Assembly: GCA_947496235.1 (NCBI GenBank) | Contig: CANMCE010000009.1 | Span: forward strand, 1 to 64,000 | Source of the DNA: an uncultured Glaciecola sp. | GTDB lineage: Bacteria > Pseudomonadota > Gammaproteobacteria > Enterobacterales > Alteromonadaceae | Length of the DNA stretch: 64,000 nucleotides | Reading direction: 5' to 3' | In this document: positions 54,898-63,193 of the stretch, one piece after another | Position numbering within the stretch: the stretch's first letter is position 1 | How the letters are laid out: every line of letters starts with the position of its first letter | Translations under genes and position numbers: made by a program | The notes under the pieces: generated by a model | Database searches by the model: none | The model's input: only the letters and a program-made list of their open reading frames with translations | Told to the model about the DNA's origin: nothing

Positions 54898-55263
54898 TTA
54901 ATTAGACTCCTTGGCATACTGGATTGCAGCTTGGTGATCAGGCTTTAAAGGTAGAGGTTTGAAAGGGCTTATGTTTGTGCCCCCTGTATTTCCAATGGGA
55001 ACCAATCCTATGGCTGTTTTAGTGGCTGCACCTACTATCCGCACAATTTGACCAAGCATTTCTTTTATATCTTTACGATTAAATGCCCATTTGAACATCA
55101 ACACATGGACTTTTACATGCCACCATGTTGATTCTTGTCCTAAAACATGCGCATTTTCCAAATGCTGGAAAGCTCTTTCATAATCCTTATTTTCAAAATG
55201 AATTTGGGATAACTGAATCTCAGATTCTACAAAGGGGGTTATCTTTCGGGAAAACTGACTCAT
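54898..55263 (-). CDS. DUF3703 protein
   Basis: A 121-residue soluble protein. The helical, TPR-like segment FENKDYERAFQHLENAHVLG, the WWHVKVHVLMFKWAFNRKD block and the C-terminal GNTGGTNISPFKPLPL with DHQAAI match DUF3703 as I recall it. In other bacteria members of this family often sit near metal-efflux or regulator genes, but nothing of that kind is adjacent here. Function unknown; monocistronic and convergent with rsgA. Confidence 0.83.
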   Translation of the reverse strand: MSQFSRKITPFVESEIQLSQIHFENKDYERAFQHLENAHVLGQESTWWHVKVHVLMFKWAFNRKDIKEMLGQIVRIVGAATKTAIGLVPIGNTGGTNISPFKPLPLKPDHQAAIQYAKESN

Positions 55264-55471
55264 TATAAAAATCCTTTTGCAATGGAAGATGTTAAAGCTG
55301 AATATTAATACATAACCCTTGTGTTATAAAATCACCTAAATACACAGATATATGTCAACATTTGAATTACAAAAATGTCAGCGTATGATGAGAAACTAGC
55401 GTTAGCGGCTTATACTCAATGATTAATAGTTAAACTCCTAAATTAAAAAGAGTCAAAGGAGAGAAAATTCA

Positions 55472-55861
55472 ATGATGGACAATAAAGAAATTGTTTTAGA
55501 ATTTTATGCGGCAGGCGGTCGTGGTGATATGGATACCTGTTTGAGTTTAATTTCAGATGAAATTATTTGGACAAATATAGGTTCGACAAAATTTTCCGGT
55601 ACCTTCAAGGGCAAACAAGCGTTATTAAATGATTTATTAGGTCCTTTGTTTGGGCAACTGAAAGCAGGGATTACATCAACCATCGAGAATGTAATATGCG
55701 AAGGTAATACTGTGGTTATACAAACCAAGGGCCAAGCGGAAACCCACGAAGGAAAAGCATATAACAATACCTATTGCCAAGTAATGACCGTTGAAAATGG
55801 CAAAATTATTCAGGTTACCGAATATTTTGATACTGCGTTGGTAGATGCCGTTTTAGACTAG
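55472..55861 (+). CDS. SnoaL-like (NTF2-fold) protein
   Basis: A 129-residue protein of the SnoaL/ketosteroid-isomerase-like fold. Indicators are VLEFYAAGGRGDMDTCLSLI at the N-terminus, IIWTNIGSTKFSGTFKGKQA, and the closing strand pair KIIQVTEYFDTALV. Members act as small-molecule isomerases, cyclases or ligand binders; the substrate cannot be inferred. AAAGGAGA precedes two successive ATG codons. It is a single gene, convergent with the DUF3237 gene. Confidence 0.85.
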   Translation: MMDNKEIVLEFYAAGGRGDMDTCLSLISDEIIWTNIGSTKFSGTFKGKQALLNDLLGPLFGQLKAGITSTIENVICEGNTVVIQTKGQAETHEGKAYNNTYCQVMTVENGKIIQVTEYFDTALVDAVLD

Positions 55862-55903
55862 TAACGCAATTTTTAAAGCGGAAAACTATTGTCTAAAATT
55901 TAG

Positions 55904-56425
55904 CTACTTAACCATATAAAAATCCAATTCAACGCTATCGGCATTGCGACGACCAGTAGAAATAAAAACCGCTTTGTTTAGCCAGGCATAAGGACTGTCC
56001 TCTGCAACTTCTAAGGTTGCTATTGTACGCATGTAATAGTCTGTAGCTGCAACGGGTTCACCTTTGGCAAGTTTAGCCAATATCTCAGGCGAAGCGGTGC
56101 GAATCCCACTATCTTGCACGTAAATAATGTGGCCATCTTCAGTTTGAATACTATATTTGGCAACTAAATCAGCAGTACCATCGTTTCTCACCGTTTGCCA
56201 ATCTGCTCCGCCCGAGAGCACTTTGCCTTTTAATTTTGGACCCGAAAAGGAACCTCCATTAATGCCTATAATTCGCCGCTTGCCATACTTGGTCATTCCT
56301 AACTCTTGTGGTGGGTCCAAAGTGACGAAAGCTTTAAAAACAAATTCCAATGAGGGGGATGGAAGATCATTTGATTGGGCTGGAAACACAAAAAGCATGC
56401 ACAAAAAGGGTATTATGGTTCGCAT
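55904..56425 (-). CDS. Exported DUF3237 protein
   Basis: About 173 residues from the ATG at 56425, chosen because AGGAG lies seven bases upstream and the signal peptide (MRTIIPFLCMLFVFPAQS) then begins correctly. The mature part LEFVFKAFVTLDPPQELGMT, GINGGSFSGPKLKGKVLSGGADWQ, YSIQTEDGHIIYVQDSG and the YMRTIATLEVAE...WLNKAVFI blocks match DUF3237, a beta-barrel domain of unknown function. Periplasmic location is predicted. Convergent with the SnoaL-like gene. Confidence 0.85.
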   Translation of the reverse strand: MRTIIPFLCMLFVFPAQSNDLPSPSLEFVFKAFVTLDPPQELGMTKYGKRRIIGINGGSFSGPKLKGKVLSGGADWQTVRNDGTADLVAKYSIQTEDGHIIYVQDSGIRTASPEILAKLAKGEPVAATDYYMRTIATLEVAEDSPYAWLNKAVFISTGRRNADSVELDFYMVK

Positions 56426-56713
56426 ACAATCACTCCTAGTGGTTAAAGTTAGAAACATAAGCTAATTTAGAAACGACACTTAAGTTTGCATTAAGTATTT
56501 TAAAAAACGATGCAGTTCTTATTCCATGGCATAAATATTGTTTGTGGTCTGAGTCAGCTATCTCAAAATAAACAGAACTTTCTTGAGCCAGTTTGATTTT
56601 AAAAACATATAACAATATATCAGTCTGCAATCTTGTCATTGAGTAAATTTAGATTCAGTCTAATTAAAGCGCAGAAACCGTACAGGTTGTAACTCAACGG
56701 AAATCAAAATTCT

Positions 56714-58336
56714 ATGTATCATTGTAAACTCTTTATCTCTATCATCTTTCTTTGTGTAGGTTTGGCGGCTTGTGACACTCAAAAACATCCAGCGTCTTCG
56801 ACAGACCAACAACAGACTACAGATCCAAACACCCCTATGATTGTGAAGATTGAATCCGGAAAAATACAGGGTAGCGAGGCCAATAATGGCGTTTTGTCGT
56901 TTAAAGGCGTTCCTTTTGCGAAAGCACCTGTAGGTGATTTGCGTTGGGCTGCTCCTCAATCCCCTACACCTTGGCAGGATACTTTAGATGCAGCAAGTTA
57001 TGGGGCTGATTGTATGCAAAAGCCCTTTCCAAGTGATGCAGCGCCTTTGGGAACTGAACCTGCAGAAGATTGTTTATTTGTAAATGTTTGGACCAAGGCT
57101 GAAAATCTCGACAAAAAATTACCTGTGGTAATTTGGATTTATGGTGGTGGTTTTGTTAATGGTGGCTCTTCACCAGAGGTCTATAGTGGTGATTATTTTG
57201 CCCAACAAGATATCGTTTTTGTTAGTTTTAACTATCGTTTAGGGCGTTTTGGTTTCTTCGCACATCCTGCGTTAACTGCGTCAGAAGGCGGTTCGGGTAA
57301 TTACGGATATATGGATCAGGTTTTTGCGCTAGGTTGGGTCCAACGCAATATCTCTGCTTTCGGAGGCAACCCAGAACAAGTGACAATTATGGGAGAATCT
57401 GCCGGTGGAGGTTCGGTAATCAACCTTTTAACGTCCAAAGAAGCCGGAGGCAAGTTTCACCAAGCAATCGTAATGTCAGGAGGTGGTCGTGGACCCTTAA
57501 TGGGGCCTAGGAAAGTGTCTGAGGCTATTGGTGACCGTAAGTCTGCTGAATGGTATGGGGTTAATTTTGCCGAGCAATACGGTATTCAAGGTAAGGGCCC
57601 TGAAGCGCTAGAAGCACTTAGAGCTTTATCTGCTGAACAAGTCACTGATGGCTTAAATATGTCTTCTATGGGTAACCAGCAAACCTATGCCGGTGGTCCA
57701 TTGGTCGATGGTGAAACGTCTGTAGAAGACCCTGAAAGCGCATTCTCGCAAGGAAATTTTAGTAAAGTTCCACTTATTATCGGTACCACAAGTATGGATA
57801 TAGGTTTTGGGTTCGCGCCTTCAAAAGCCGCATTTTTCGAACAGTTCGGTGCTCAAGCTGAGATGGCAAAAATGCTATATGATCCAAAAGGAAACACCGA
57901 TGTTACTATGCTAAATATGTATCACGGTGCAGATAAGATGATGCATGAACCTGCTCATTATTTGGCAACCCAGTTTAGACAACATGATTTGCCAGCTTGG
58001 GTCTATAGATTTTCTTATGTCGCAGAATCTATGCGAAATCAGTGGCCTGGCGCTCCGCACGCTACTGAAATTCCGTACTTTTTAAATACAGTAGAGGCAA
58101 AATATCAACAAGCTCTGACTGCACTTGATAAACAAGCAAGTGAGCTGTCAGCGAGTTACTTTATTAACTTTGTGAAAACCGGTAATCCAAATTCAGAGAG
58201 TCTAGAATTTTGGCCTAAATTTGACCTTTATGAACCGCAAATTTTAAATATTCAAAATGACGCTAAAGCTTCTATAGGCGCAGATCCTTTTCAAGATCGT
58301 GTTGAGCTTGTTAAAGGATTGCGTGAAAGCAATTAA
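56714..58336 (+). CDS. Type B carboxylesterase, lipoprotein
   Basis: A 540-residue alpha/beta hydrolase. The N-terminus has a lipoprotein signal ending LAAC (Cys about residue 20) and a Ser/Thr/Gln linker. EDCLFVNVW (about 118-126) and the oxyanion YGGGF (about 144-148) precede the nucleophile elbow GESAGGG with Ser at residue 229. The triad Glu/Asp is expected in the middle and the His in PHATEIPYF. Substrate is unknown; para-nitrobenzyl- or carbamate-type esterases share this layout. It starts a rightward series with the amidase and the S41 peptidase, all exported, each with its own spacing of 70-175 bases. Confidence 0.88.
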   Translation: MYHCKLFISIIFLCVGLAACDTQKHPASSTDQQQTTDPNTPMIVKIESGKIQGSEANNGVLSFKGVPFAKAPVGDLRWAAPQSPTPWQDTLDAASYGADCMQKPFPSDAAPLGTEPAEDCLFVNVWTKAENLDKKLPVVIWIYGGGFVNGGSSPEVYSGDYFAQQDIVFVSFNYRLGRFGFFAHPALTASEGGSGNYGYMDQVFALGWVQRNISAFGGNPEQVTIMGESAGGGSVINLLTSKEAGGKFHQAIVMSGGGRGPLMGPRKVSEAIGDRKSAEWYGVNFAEQYGIQGKGPEALEALRALSAEQVTDGLNMSSMGNQQTYAGGPLVDGETSVEDPESAFSQGNFSKVPLIIGTTSMDIGFGFAPSKAAFFEQFGAQAEMAKMLYDPKGNTDVTMLNMYHGADKMMHEPAHYLATQFRQHDLPAWVYRFSYVAESMRNQWPGAPHATEIPYFLNTVEAKYQQALTALDKQASELSASYFINFVKTGNPNSESLEFWPKFDLYEPQILNIQNDAKASIGADPFQDRVELVKGLRESN

Positions 58337-58406
58337 AACACTTTGGTATAATTGTGAAAAAGCAGGCTTAGTGGCATATTACTGAGACTAAAATTTTAGG
58401 ATATAA

Positions 58407-59939
58407 ATGATGCATCGTTTTATCGCACTAATAGCCACGGTTTGTTTTTCTTTTTCTGCAGTAGCAAAAATCACTTTGTCGGAACTCAATTGGTCTCAAG
58501 CCAACGCTAAGTTGCAAGCGGGTGAAATTACCAGTGAACAATTGGTGCGCTACTATTTACAGCGCATTGAATTGGTAGATAATAGAGAAAATAGCACTAA
58601 TGCCGTTTCACAAATTAGTCCTACAGCACTCAAAGTGGCGATGGAACTGGATAAAGAAAGAGCCGAAAAGGGGCCTAGAAGTCCAATTCACGGTATGCCT
58701 GTTTTATTGAAAGATAATATTGATACTGGCGACGGAATGAGCAACAGTGCTGGTTCATTGGCTCTTAAAAATAACTTTCCTAATGAAGATGCATTTTTAG
58801 TGCAAAGACTCAAAGATGCGGGGGCGATTATCTTAGGCAAAACTAACTTAAGTGAATGGGCAAACTTTCGATCATCTCGTAGCAGTAGCGGTTGGTCTGG
58901 CATGTATGGTCAAACCCGCAATCCTTATGATTTAACTCGCAGCCCTTGTGGATCTAGTTCAGGTTCTGGGGTGGCTGTCGCTGCAGATTTTACCTTATTG
59001 GCGGTAGGCACAGAAACCGATGGTTCGGTGACTTGTCCATCTTCGGTAAATGGCATAGTGGGCATAAAACCCACTTTGGGTTTAGTTAGTCGAAATGGTA
59101 TTATTCCTATTTCTCATAGCCAAGATACAGCTGGACCTATGGCGCGCTCTGTCGCTGGCGCTGTTGCTTTACTGCAAGCCATGGTGAGTTTTGATGATAA
59201 TGACAAGCAAGCGATTAAGGCGGATGTTGATTATCTATCTCATTTAAAAGCGGATGGTTTAAAAGGCAAGCGCATTGGTGTTGTGCGAGAGCTCAGTGGT
59301 TATCATGCAGACGTAGATGCAGTATTTGAAAAGCAAATTGAATTACTGAAAAGTGCTGGTGCTGAAATCATCGATAAGGTGGAATTACCAGACCGCAGAA
59401 AATGGGGATCACTGGAATATCAAATTCTAATTTATGAATTCAAACCAGACCTTGAACAATACCTAGCCAGCACTGCCGAAGGCGTGCCCAAAACCCTTGA
59501 ACAGCTCATTGAATTTAATAAACAACATGCTGACGATGAAATGCCATATTTTGGTCAAGAAATATTTTTGCAAGCCCTTAAACCCAGTTTGTCTGAACAA
59601 GAATATGTTGAAAAACAAGCCCAGTTGAAAAAAATGTCAGGTCCTGATGGGATTGACGCAGCGTTAAAACAACATGATTTAGACATGTTAATTGCGCCTA
59701 GTAATCAAGGTGCTTGGAAAATTGATCATTTAACTGGAGACCACTTTTTAGGGGCTGCCAGTGGACCAGCGGCCATTTCAGGATATCCACATATCACAGT
59801 GCCTATGGGATATGTTCAAGGCATGCCGGTGGGACTTTCGTTCTTTGGCACCAAGTTATCTGAACCCGTGTTAATTGAAGCCGCCTATCATTTTGAGCAG
59901 ATTAGCAAAGCACGTAAAGCACCTTCACTTTCAAACTAA
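58407..59939 (+). CDS. Exported amidase-signature enzyme
   Basis: A 510-residue protein with a signal peptide (about residues 1-20, ending AVAK). The amidase-signature Ser-cisSer-Lys triad is visible: Lys102 in MPVLLKDNIDTG, the cis-Ser in PCGSSSGSG (about 180-188) and the nucleophile Ser207 in ETDGSVTCPSS. It hydrolyses linear amides, probably in the periplasm; the substrate is unknown. AGGATA lies before the first of two ATG codons. It is followed by a terminator. Confidence 0.9.
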   Translation: MMHRFIALIATVCFSFSAVAKITLSELNWSQANAKLQAGEITSEQLVRYYLQRIELVDNRENSTNAVSQISPTALKVAMELDKERAEKGPRSPIHGMPVLLKDNIDTGDGMSNSAGSLALKNNFPNEDAFLVQRLKDAGAIILGKTNLSEWANFRSSRSSSGWSGMYGQTRNPYDLTRSPCGSSSGSGVAVAADFTLLAVGTETDGSVTCPSSVNGIVGIKPTLGLVSRNGIIPISHSQDTAGPMARSVAGAVALLQAMVSFDDNDKQAIKADVDYLSHLKADGLKGKRIGVVRELSGYHADVDAVFEKQIELLKSAGAEIIDKVELPDRRKWGSLEYQILIYEFKPDLEQYLASTAEGVPKTLEQLIEFNKQHADDEMPYFGQEIFLQALKPSLSEQEYVEKQAQLKKMSGPDGIDAALKQHDLDMLIAPSNQGAWKIDHLTGDHFLGAASGPAAISGYPHITVPMGYVQGMPVGLSFFGTKLSEPVLIEAAYHFEQISKARKAPSLSN

Positions 59940-59962
59940 TTTATTGTTAGTTTTAAATTTAA

Positions 59963-59988
59963 TGGTCAGCATAATGCTGGCCATTTTT
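59963..59988 (+). terminator. Rho-independent terminator of the amidase gene
   Basis: TGGTCAGCAT and ATGCTGGCCA pair (one G-T wobble) around A and are followed by TTTTTA, 24 bases after the stop. Confidence 0.85.
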
Positions 59989-60113
59989 ATTGCCCTAAAA
60001 TAAATCCTAACTGCTTCACCTTTATTTTACCCATCGCCTAGTAATCTAGCTCCCAAGTCAAAACGATTAGCAAAAGATATCGTTGAATAATTGCTAAATA
60101 AAAGGAATAGGGT

Positions 60114-61643
60114 ATGAAACTTTCGTTAGTAACACTTGCAACAGCGGTGATATTGGGAACTTCAGTGTTAACCGGTTGTGGTTCTGGCAGTGGTGATTCT
60201 TCCAATAATTCACCCATTAACAATTTGCCGGCGCAAAACATAGCAGTTGAATATCAAGGGGTTTGGGCATCGCCTGCTAATGGTAAAGTATGGCAAATTA
60301 CGTCCAATAATGTCTCAGGATTTAGCTACACCAGTGATTTTTGTATTAAAACCGACGAATTGGAAGGTATTTCCAACGCCGAACTAAGCACATATTTACG
60401 ATTAAGTGCAGATGGCAATTCCCTTGAAGAATATACGCTAAGTTCTCAGTCTGGATTTAATCAGCTATTGCAAACATTTGAAAAAGCCACAGCACTACCC
60501 AATGCCTGCATTAATAATCTAGTTGCCCTGAAAGGGCAACAAGGCTATCAGTATAATGCCGAGCGAGATTTCGATATGTTTTATCAATTATTTGCTGAGC
60601 ATTATGTTGATTTCGGTTTGAAGGATGTCGACTGGCCTGGCTTATACGCCCAGATCGCACCATTGTTAAATACTGCTTCAAATGAACAAGAACTATTTGA
60701 AGCTATCGCTGAAATGCTTACGCCATTAGCCGATTCTCACAACAGTATCATTTTTGAAAATGGCACTAGCTTTAACGTCAATAATAAGCCGCTGATGTAT
60801 CAGGTATTGATTCAAGAATATGCACAAAATAATGGCTTGCCGTTTCCTTTGGAGGAAGATGATTTGACACCTGCCATCGCGGCTCAGATTAATCAATATA
60901 TCGACCAGCAGATTCAAGCATTTTATGGGGTTGTTGATGGTTATGCAGAAAACCAAAATCAAATTAAAACTGCAGCCAATGGCCAGTTTGTGTGGTTTGA
61001 AACCAATGGTGTAGGCTATTTAAGAATCAATAATATGGCTTATTTTACAGAACAAAACGATGCGGATATTCCTCAATATTTGTTTGATGCTTGGTATGAG
61101 GCGTTGAATGAGGCCTTGGACCAAGTCATTGATGATTTTGCCAATACGCAAGGATTGATTATTGATATACGTACCAATGGTGGTGGTCAAGAAACGCTAA
61201 GTTTAGCCATTGCAGGGCGATTTGCTGACCAAACAAGACATGCCTATAGCAAACAAACGAGGTTAGGTAGCGATAAAACTGCTTTAAACCAAGTATTTGT
61301 TGAGCCTTTAGGGGATTCACAGTACACAGGTAATATTGTGGTATTAACCAGTGCTACCACTACGTCAGCAGGGGAGTATTTTGCTCAAACTATGTCGGTA
61401 ATGCCTCATGTCACCTTAGTAGGGGAGGCAACACAAGGCGCATTGTCGACCACATTAGACTGGATTCTTCCTGTAGGTTTTGAGCTAAAATTATCCAATC
61501 AGTTTTTCTATAATCCGCAAGGACAATGGCTGGAAGGTAGTGGTATCTCAGTGGATGTTGAAGTGCCGTTTTTAGAACTGGAAGATAGAGAAAATGATAT
61601 AGACACAGCAATAGAAACTGCAGCGCAACTTTTATTGCAATAG
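60114..61643 (+). CDS. S41-family peptidase, lipoprotein
   Basis: A 509-residue exported protein. The signal peptide ends LTGC (Cys about residue 22), followed by a Gly/Ser/Asn-rich linker, so it should be lipid-anchored. Residues about 150-230 are a helical tricorn-like N-domain (FDMFYQLFAEHYVDFGLKDV). The S41 catalytic domain includes GLIIDIRTNGGGQETLSLA and the serine loop TSATTTSAGEYFAQTM. No PDZ domain is clear. It likely degrades peptides or processes proteins outside the inner membrane. A strong terminator follows. Confidence 0.87.
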   Translation: MKLSLVTLATAVILGTSVLTGCGSGSGDSSNNSPINNLPAQNIAVEYQGVWASPANGKVWQITSNNVSGFSYTSDFCIKTDELEGISNAELSTYLRLSADGNSLEEYTLSSQSGFNQLLQTFEKATALPNACINNLVALKGQQGYQYNAERDFDMFYQLFAEHYVDFGLKDVDWPGLYAQIAPLLNTASNEQELFEAIAEMLTPLADSHNSIIFENGTSFNVNNKPLMYQVLIQEYAQNNGLPFPLEEDDLTPAIAAQINQYIDQQIQAFYGVVDGYAENQNQIKTAANGQFVWFETNGVGYLRINNMAYFTEQNDADIPQYLFDAWYEALNEALDQVIDDFANTQGLIIDIRTNGGGQETLSLAIAGRFADQTRHAYSKQTRLGSDKTALNQVFVEPLGDSQYTGNIVVLTSATTTSAGEYFAQTMSVMPHVTLVGEATQGALSTTLDWILPVGFELKLSNQFFYNPQGQWLEGSGISVDVEVPFLELEDRENDIDTAIETAAQLLLQ

Positions 61644-61664
61644 TGCTAAATTCCATTTACGTCT

Positions 61665-61694
61665 AAACAGCCTTCTTTGCGAGGCTGTTTTTTT
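61665..61694 (+). terminator. Rho-independent terminator of the S41 peptidase gene
   Basis: AAACAGCC and GGCTGTTT form an 8-bp stem with a 10-base loop and a T-run, 21 bases after the stop. Confidence 0.92.
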
Positions 61695-61789
61695 ATCCGT
61701 TAAATTTAAACTTGAAGTTTAGTCAACGATGGGACTAAACCAAGGTTGTGTTAGTGTGCGTTTTGACACAAAATATCGCTTCTCACAGT

Positions 61790-61865
61790 CACCCCTTAGT
61801 TTAACTGGATAAAACGGAGACCTCCTAAGTCTTTGATACAGGTTCAAGTCCTGTAGGGGTGGCCA
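61790..61865 (+). tRNA. tRNA-Arg(CCU)
   Basis: A 76-base cloverleaf with encoded CCA. The acceptor CACCCCT pairs with AGGGGTG, the D-stem is GTTT/AAAC, and the anticodon stem GAGAC/GTCTT holds loop CTCCTAA. The anticodon CCT is at 61824-61826. The T-arm is ACAGG-TTCAAGT-CCTGT. It reads the rare AGG codon. In E. coli the equivalent gene (argW) is a well-known integration site. Coding density and gene quality drop immediately downstream. Confidence 0.96.
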
Positions 61866-61898
61866 AATATTGGTCGATTTTGACCCGAAACCAATAGT

Positions 61899-62009
61899 GT
61901 GAATGTTAAAACGCAACTGGCCAACGAATATAAGAAGATGCAGTTACAAGGAGTAGAATCTTATTTTAGGGAAGCATTCGGTTTACCAAACTCAGGATTT
62001 AATAGATGA
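61899..62009 (+). CDS. Possible 36-residue gene or gene remnant
   Basis: A GTG at 61899 opens 36 codons ending in QLANEYKKMQLQGVESYFREA then FGLPNSGFNR. Its TGA overlaps the ATG of the next gene by four bases (ATGA), as in translationally coupled genes. It starts only 34 bases after the tRNA end. It could be a genuine small gene of an integrated element or the surviving tail of a larger one; I do not recognise it. Confidence 0.35.
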   Translation: MNVKTQLANEYKKMQLQGVESYFREAFGLPNSGFNR

Positions 62010-62374
62010 TAAATTATTATAGAGGAGCCGTTGCGGACTTCGTCAAAAAGGGATGTGATAAAAAAGATGTCATATTTAGCGCAGTACATCACTTAAGTAT
62101 AATGCAGGCGATGAATATATTACCTTTTGTTATCTTATTTTTATATTGGCTCGATAGATTGAATGAGAAATGGATTATTATATCAGTGATTGTTCTGGTC
62201 GTTGCATTGCATATTATTAATATAAGAATAGCGCGAAGAATAGATGTAAACATTGCTTTTGAAAAAAAATGGCATCACCTTATAAAGTTCACTCGAAGGA
62301 TAGTTTTAGCACAAATGGTTGTATCATTTTTGAGTACAGCCCTTGTGACGTATCTCATCACTCCAGCAGCTTGA
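62006..62374 (+). CDS. Small integral membrane protein of unknown function
   Basis: A 122-residue protein with three hydrophobic segments (about residues 35-50, 56-75 and 97-118), charged N-terminus (RGAVADFVKKGCDKKD) and basic loop (RRIDVNIAFEKKWHHLIKFTRR). AGGATTT lies eight bases before the ATG. No family recognised. It overlaps the preceding 36-codon frame by four bases. Located in the low-density region after the tRNA, it is probably part of the accessory element. Confidence 0.62.
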   Translation: MINYYRGAVADFVKKGCDKKDVIFSAVHHLSIMQAMNILPFVILFLYWLDRLNEKWIIISVIVLVVALHIINIRIARRIDVNIAFEKKWHHLIKFTRRIVLAQMVVSFLSTALVTYLITPAA

Positions 62375-62460
62375 ATTATTGATTTTATCTAATGTTTATT
62401 GTTTATTTCATATGAAAATGGACCTATGCTCGAAGTACCGATAGCAATGCCGACACCAAA

Positions 62461-63193
62461 ATGGTTAAATCAATGATAAGTCAATTTAAGATATTAGTCC
62501 CGTTGACTTTGGCAATCATAAATTGCTTATGCAGTTCATCATATGCAAAACACTCTTATGATAATTCTATTGAAACTTTTCTTGAGAAAAGAATTTTTGT
62601 TTCGGAACAAGAGTTTCAAAATTCCGGTCTGAAAATAAATGATCTTCAGAACTATGAATACATTCAAATTGCCAGCCCTTTAACTGGTGTTATCTCTGCT
62701 GAAAAACAAAAAAAATCTTCCATTAGATCAATATATTAATATTCTAAATAGAATAATTAATAACTCATATGAGTATGAAATATTAAAGGATGAAGGAGTT
62801 CAAATTCAGGCAATTTATCACTATATACTAGTAACATCGAACTGTGGTTTAACAAAACCGGACGTTGAGGAATATCGGCAGCTTAGTAAACATTTAATAG
62901 GTAAAAAATCTCGTTTTTCTCAAACTGCTACTAGTCTTTTAGGTCAATTAGGCAGCAAGGAAGACCTTGAGTATTTATCGAAAATAGCATTAAAGTACCA
63001 ATTTGAAGATAGACCTTTTGCTGAAATGGCTATAGAGAGTATTGTTTCTGCAAACAACAAACCACACTACAAGCAAGTGCTCGAAACGCTTCTAAACAGG
63101 CTTACGGCTGAAGAAGTAAAAAGCTATTTGGTTGAGATGGACAATATGTTCAAAGGTTACAAAGCCGATACTTCTAGGTGCAATGAATTATAA
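62461..63193 (+). pseudogene. Exported helical-repeat protein split by a frameshift at an A8 tract
   Basis: Two overlapping frames, 62461-62739 and 62687-63193, belong together. The first encodes a signal peptide (CLCSSSYAKHS) and then LQNYEYIQIASPLTGVISAE. The second continues KNLPLDQYINILNRIINNS and a helical, HEAT-like region (FSQTATSLLGQLGSKEDLEY). The switch falls at eight A residues (62708-62715); removing one A joins them into a single protein of about 243 residues. It may be a real pseudogene, a sequencing error, or a slippage-controlled gene. The original function is not recognised. Confidence 0.6.
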
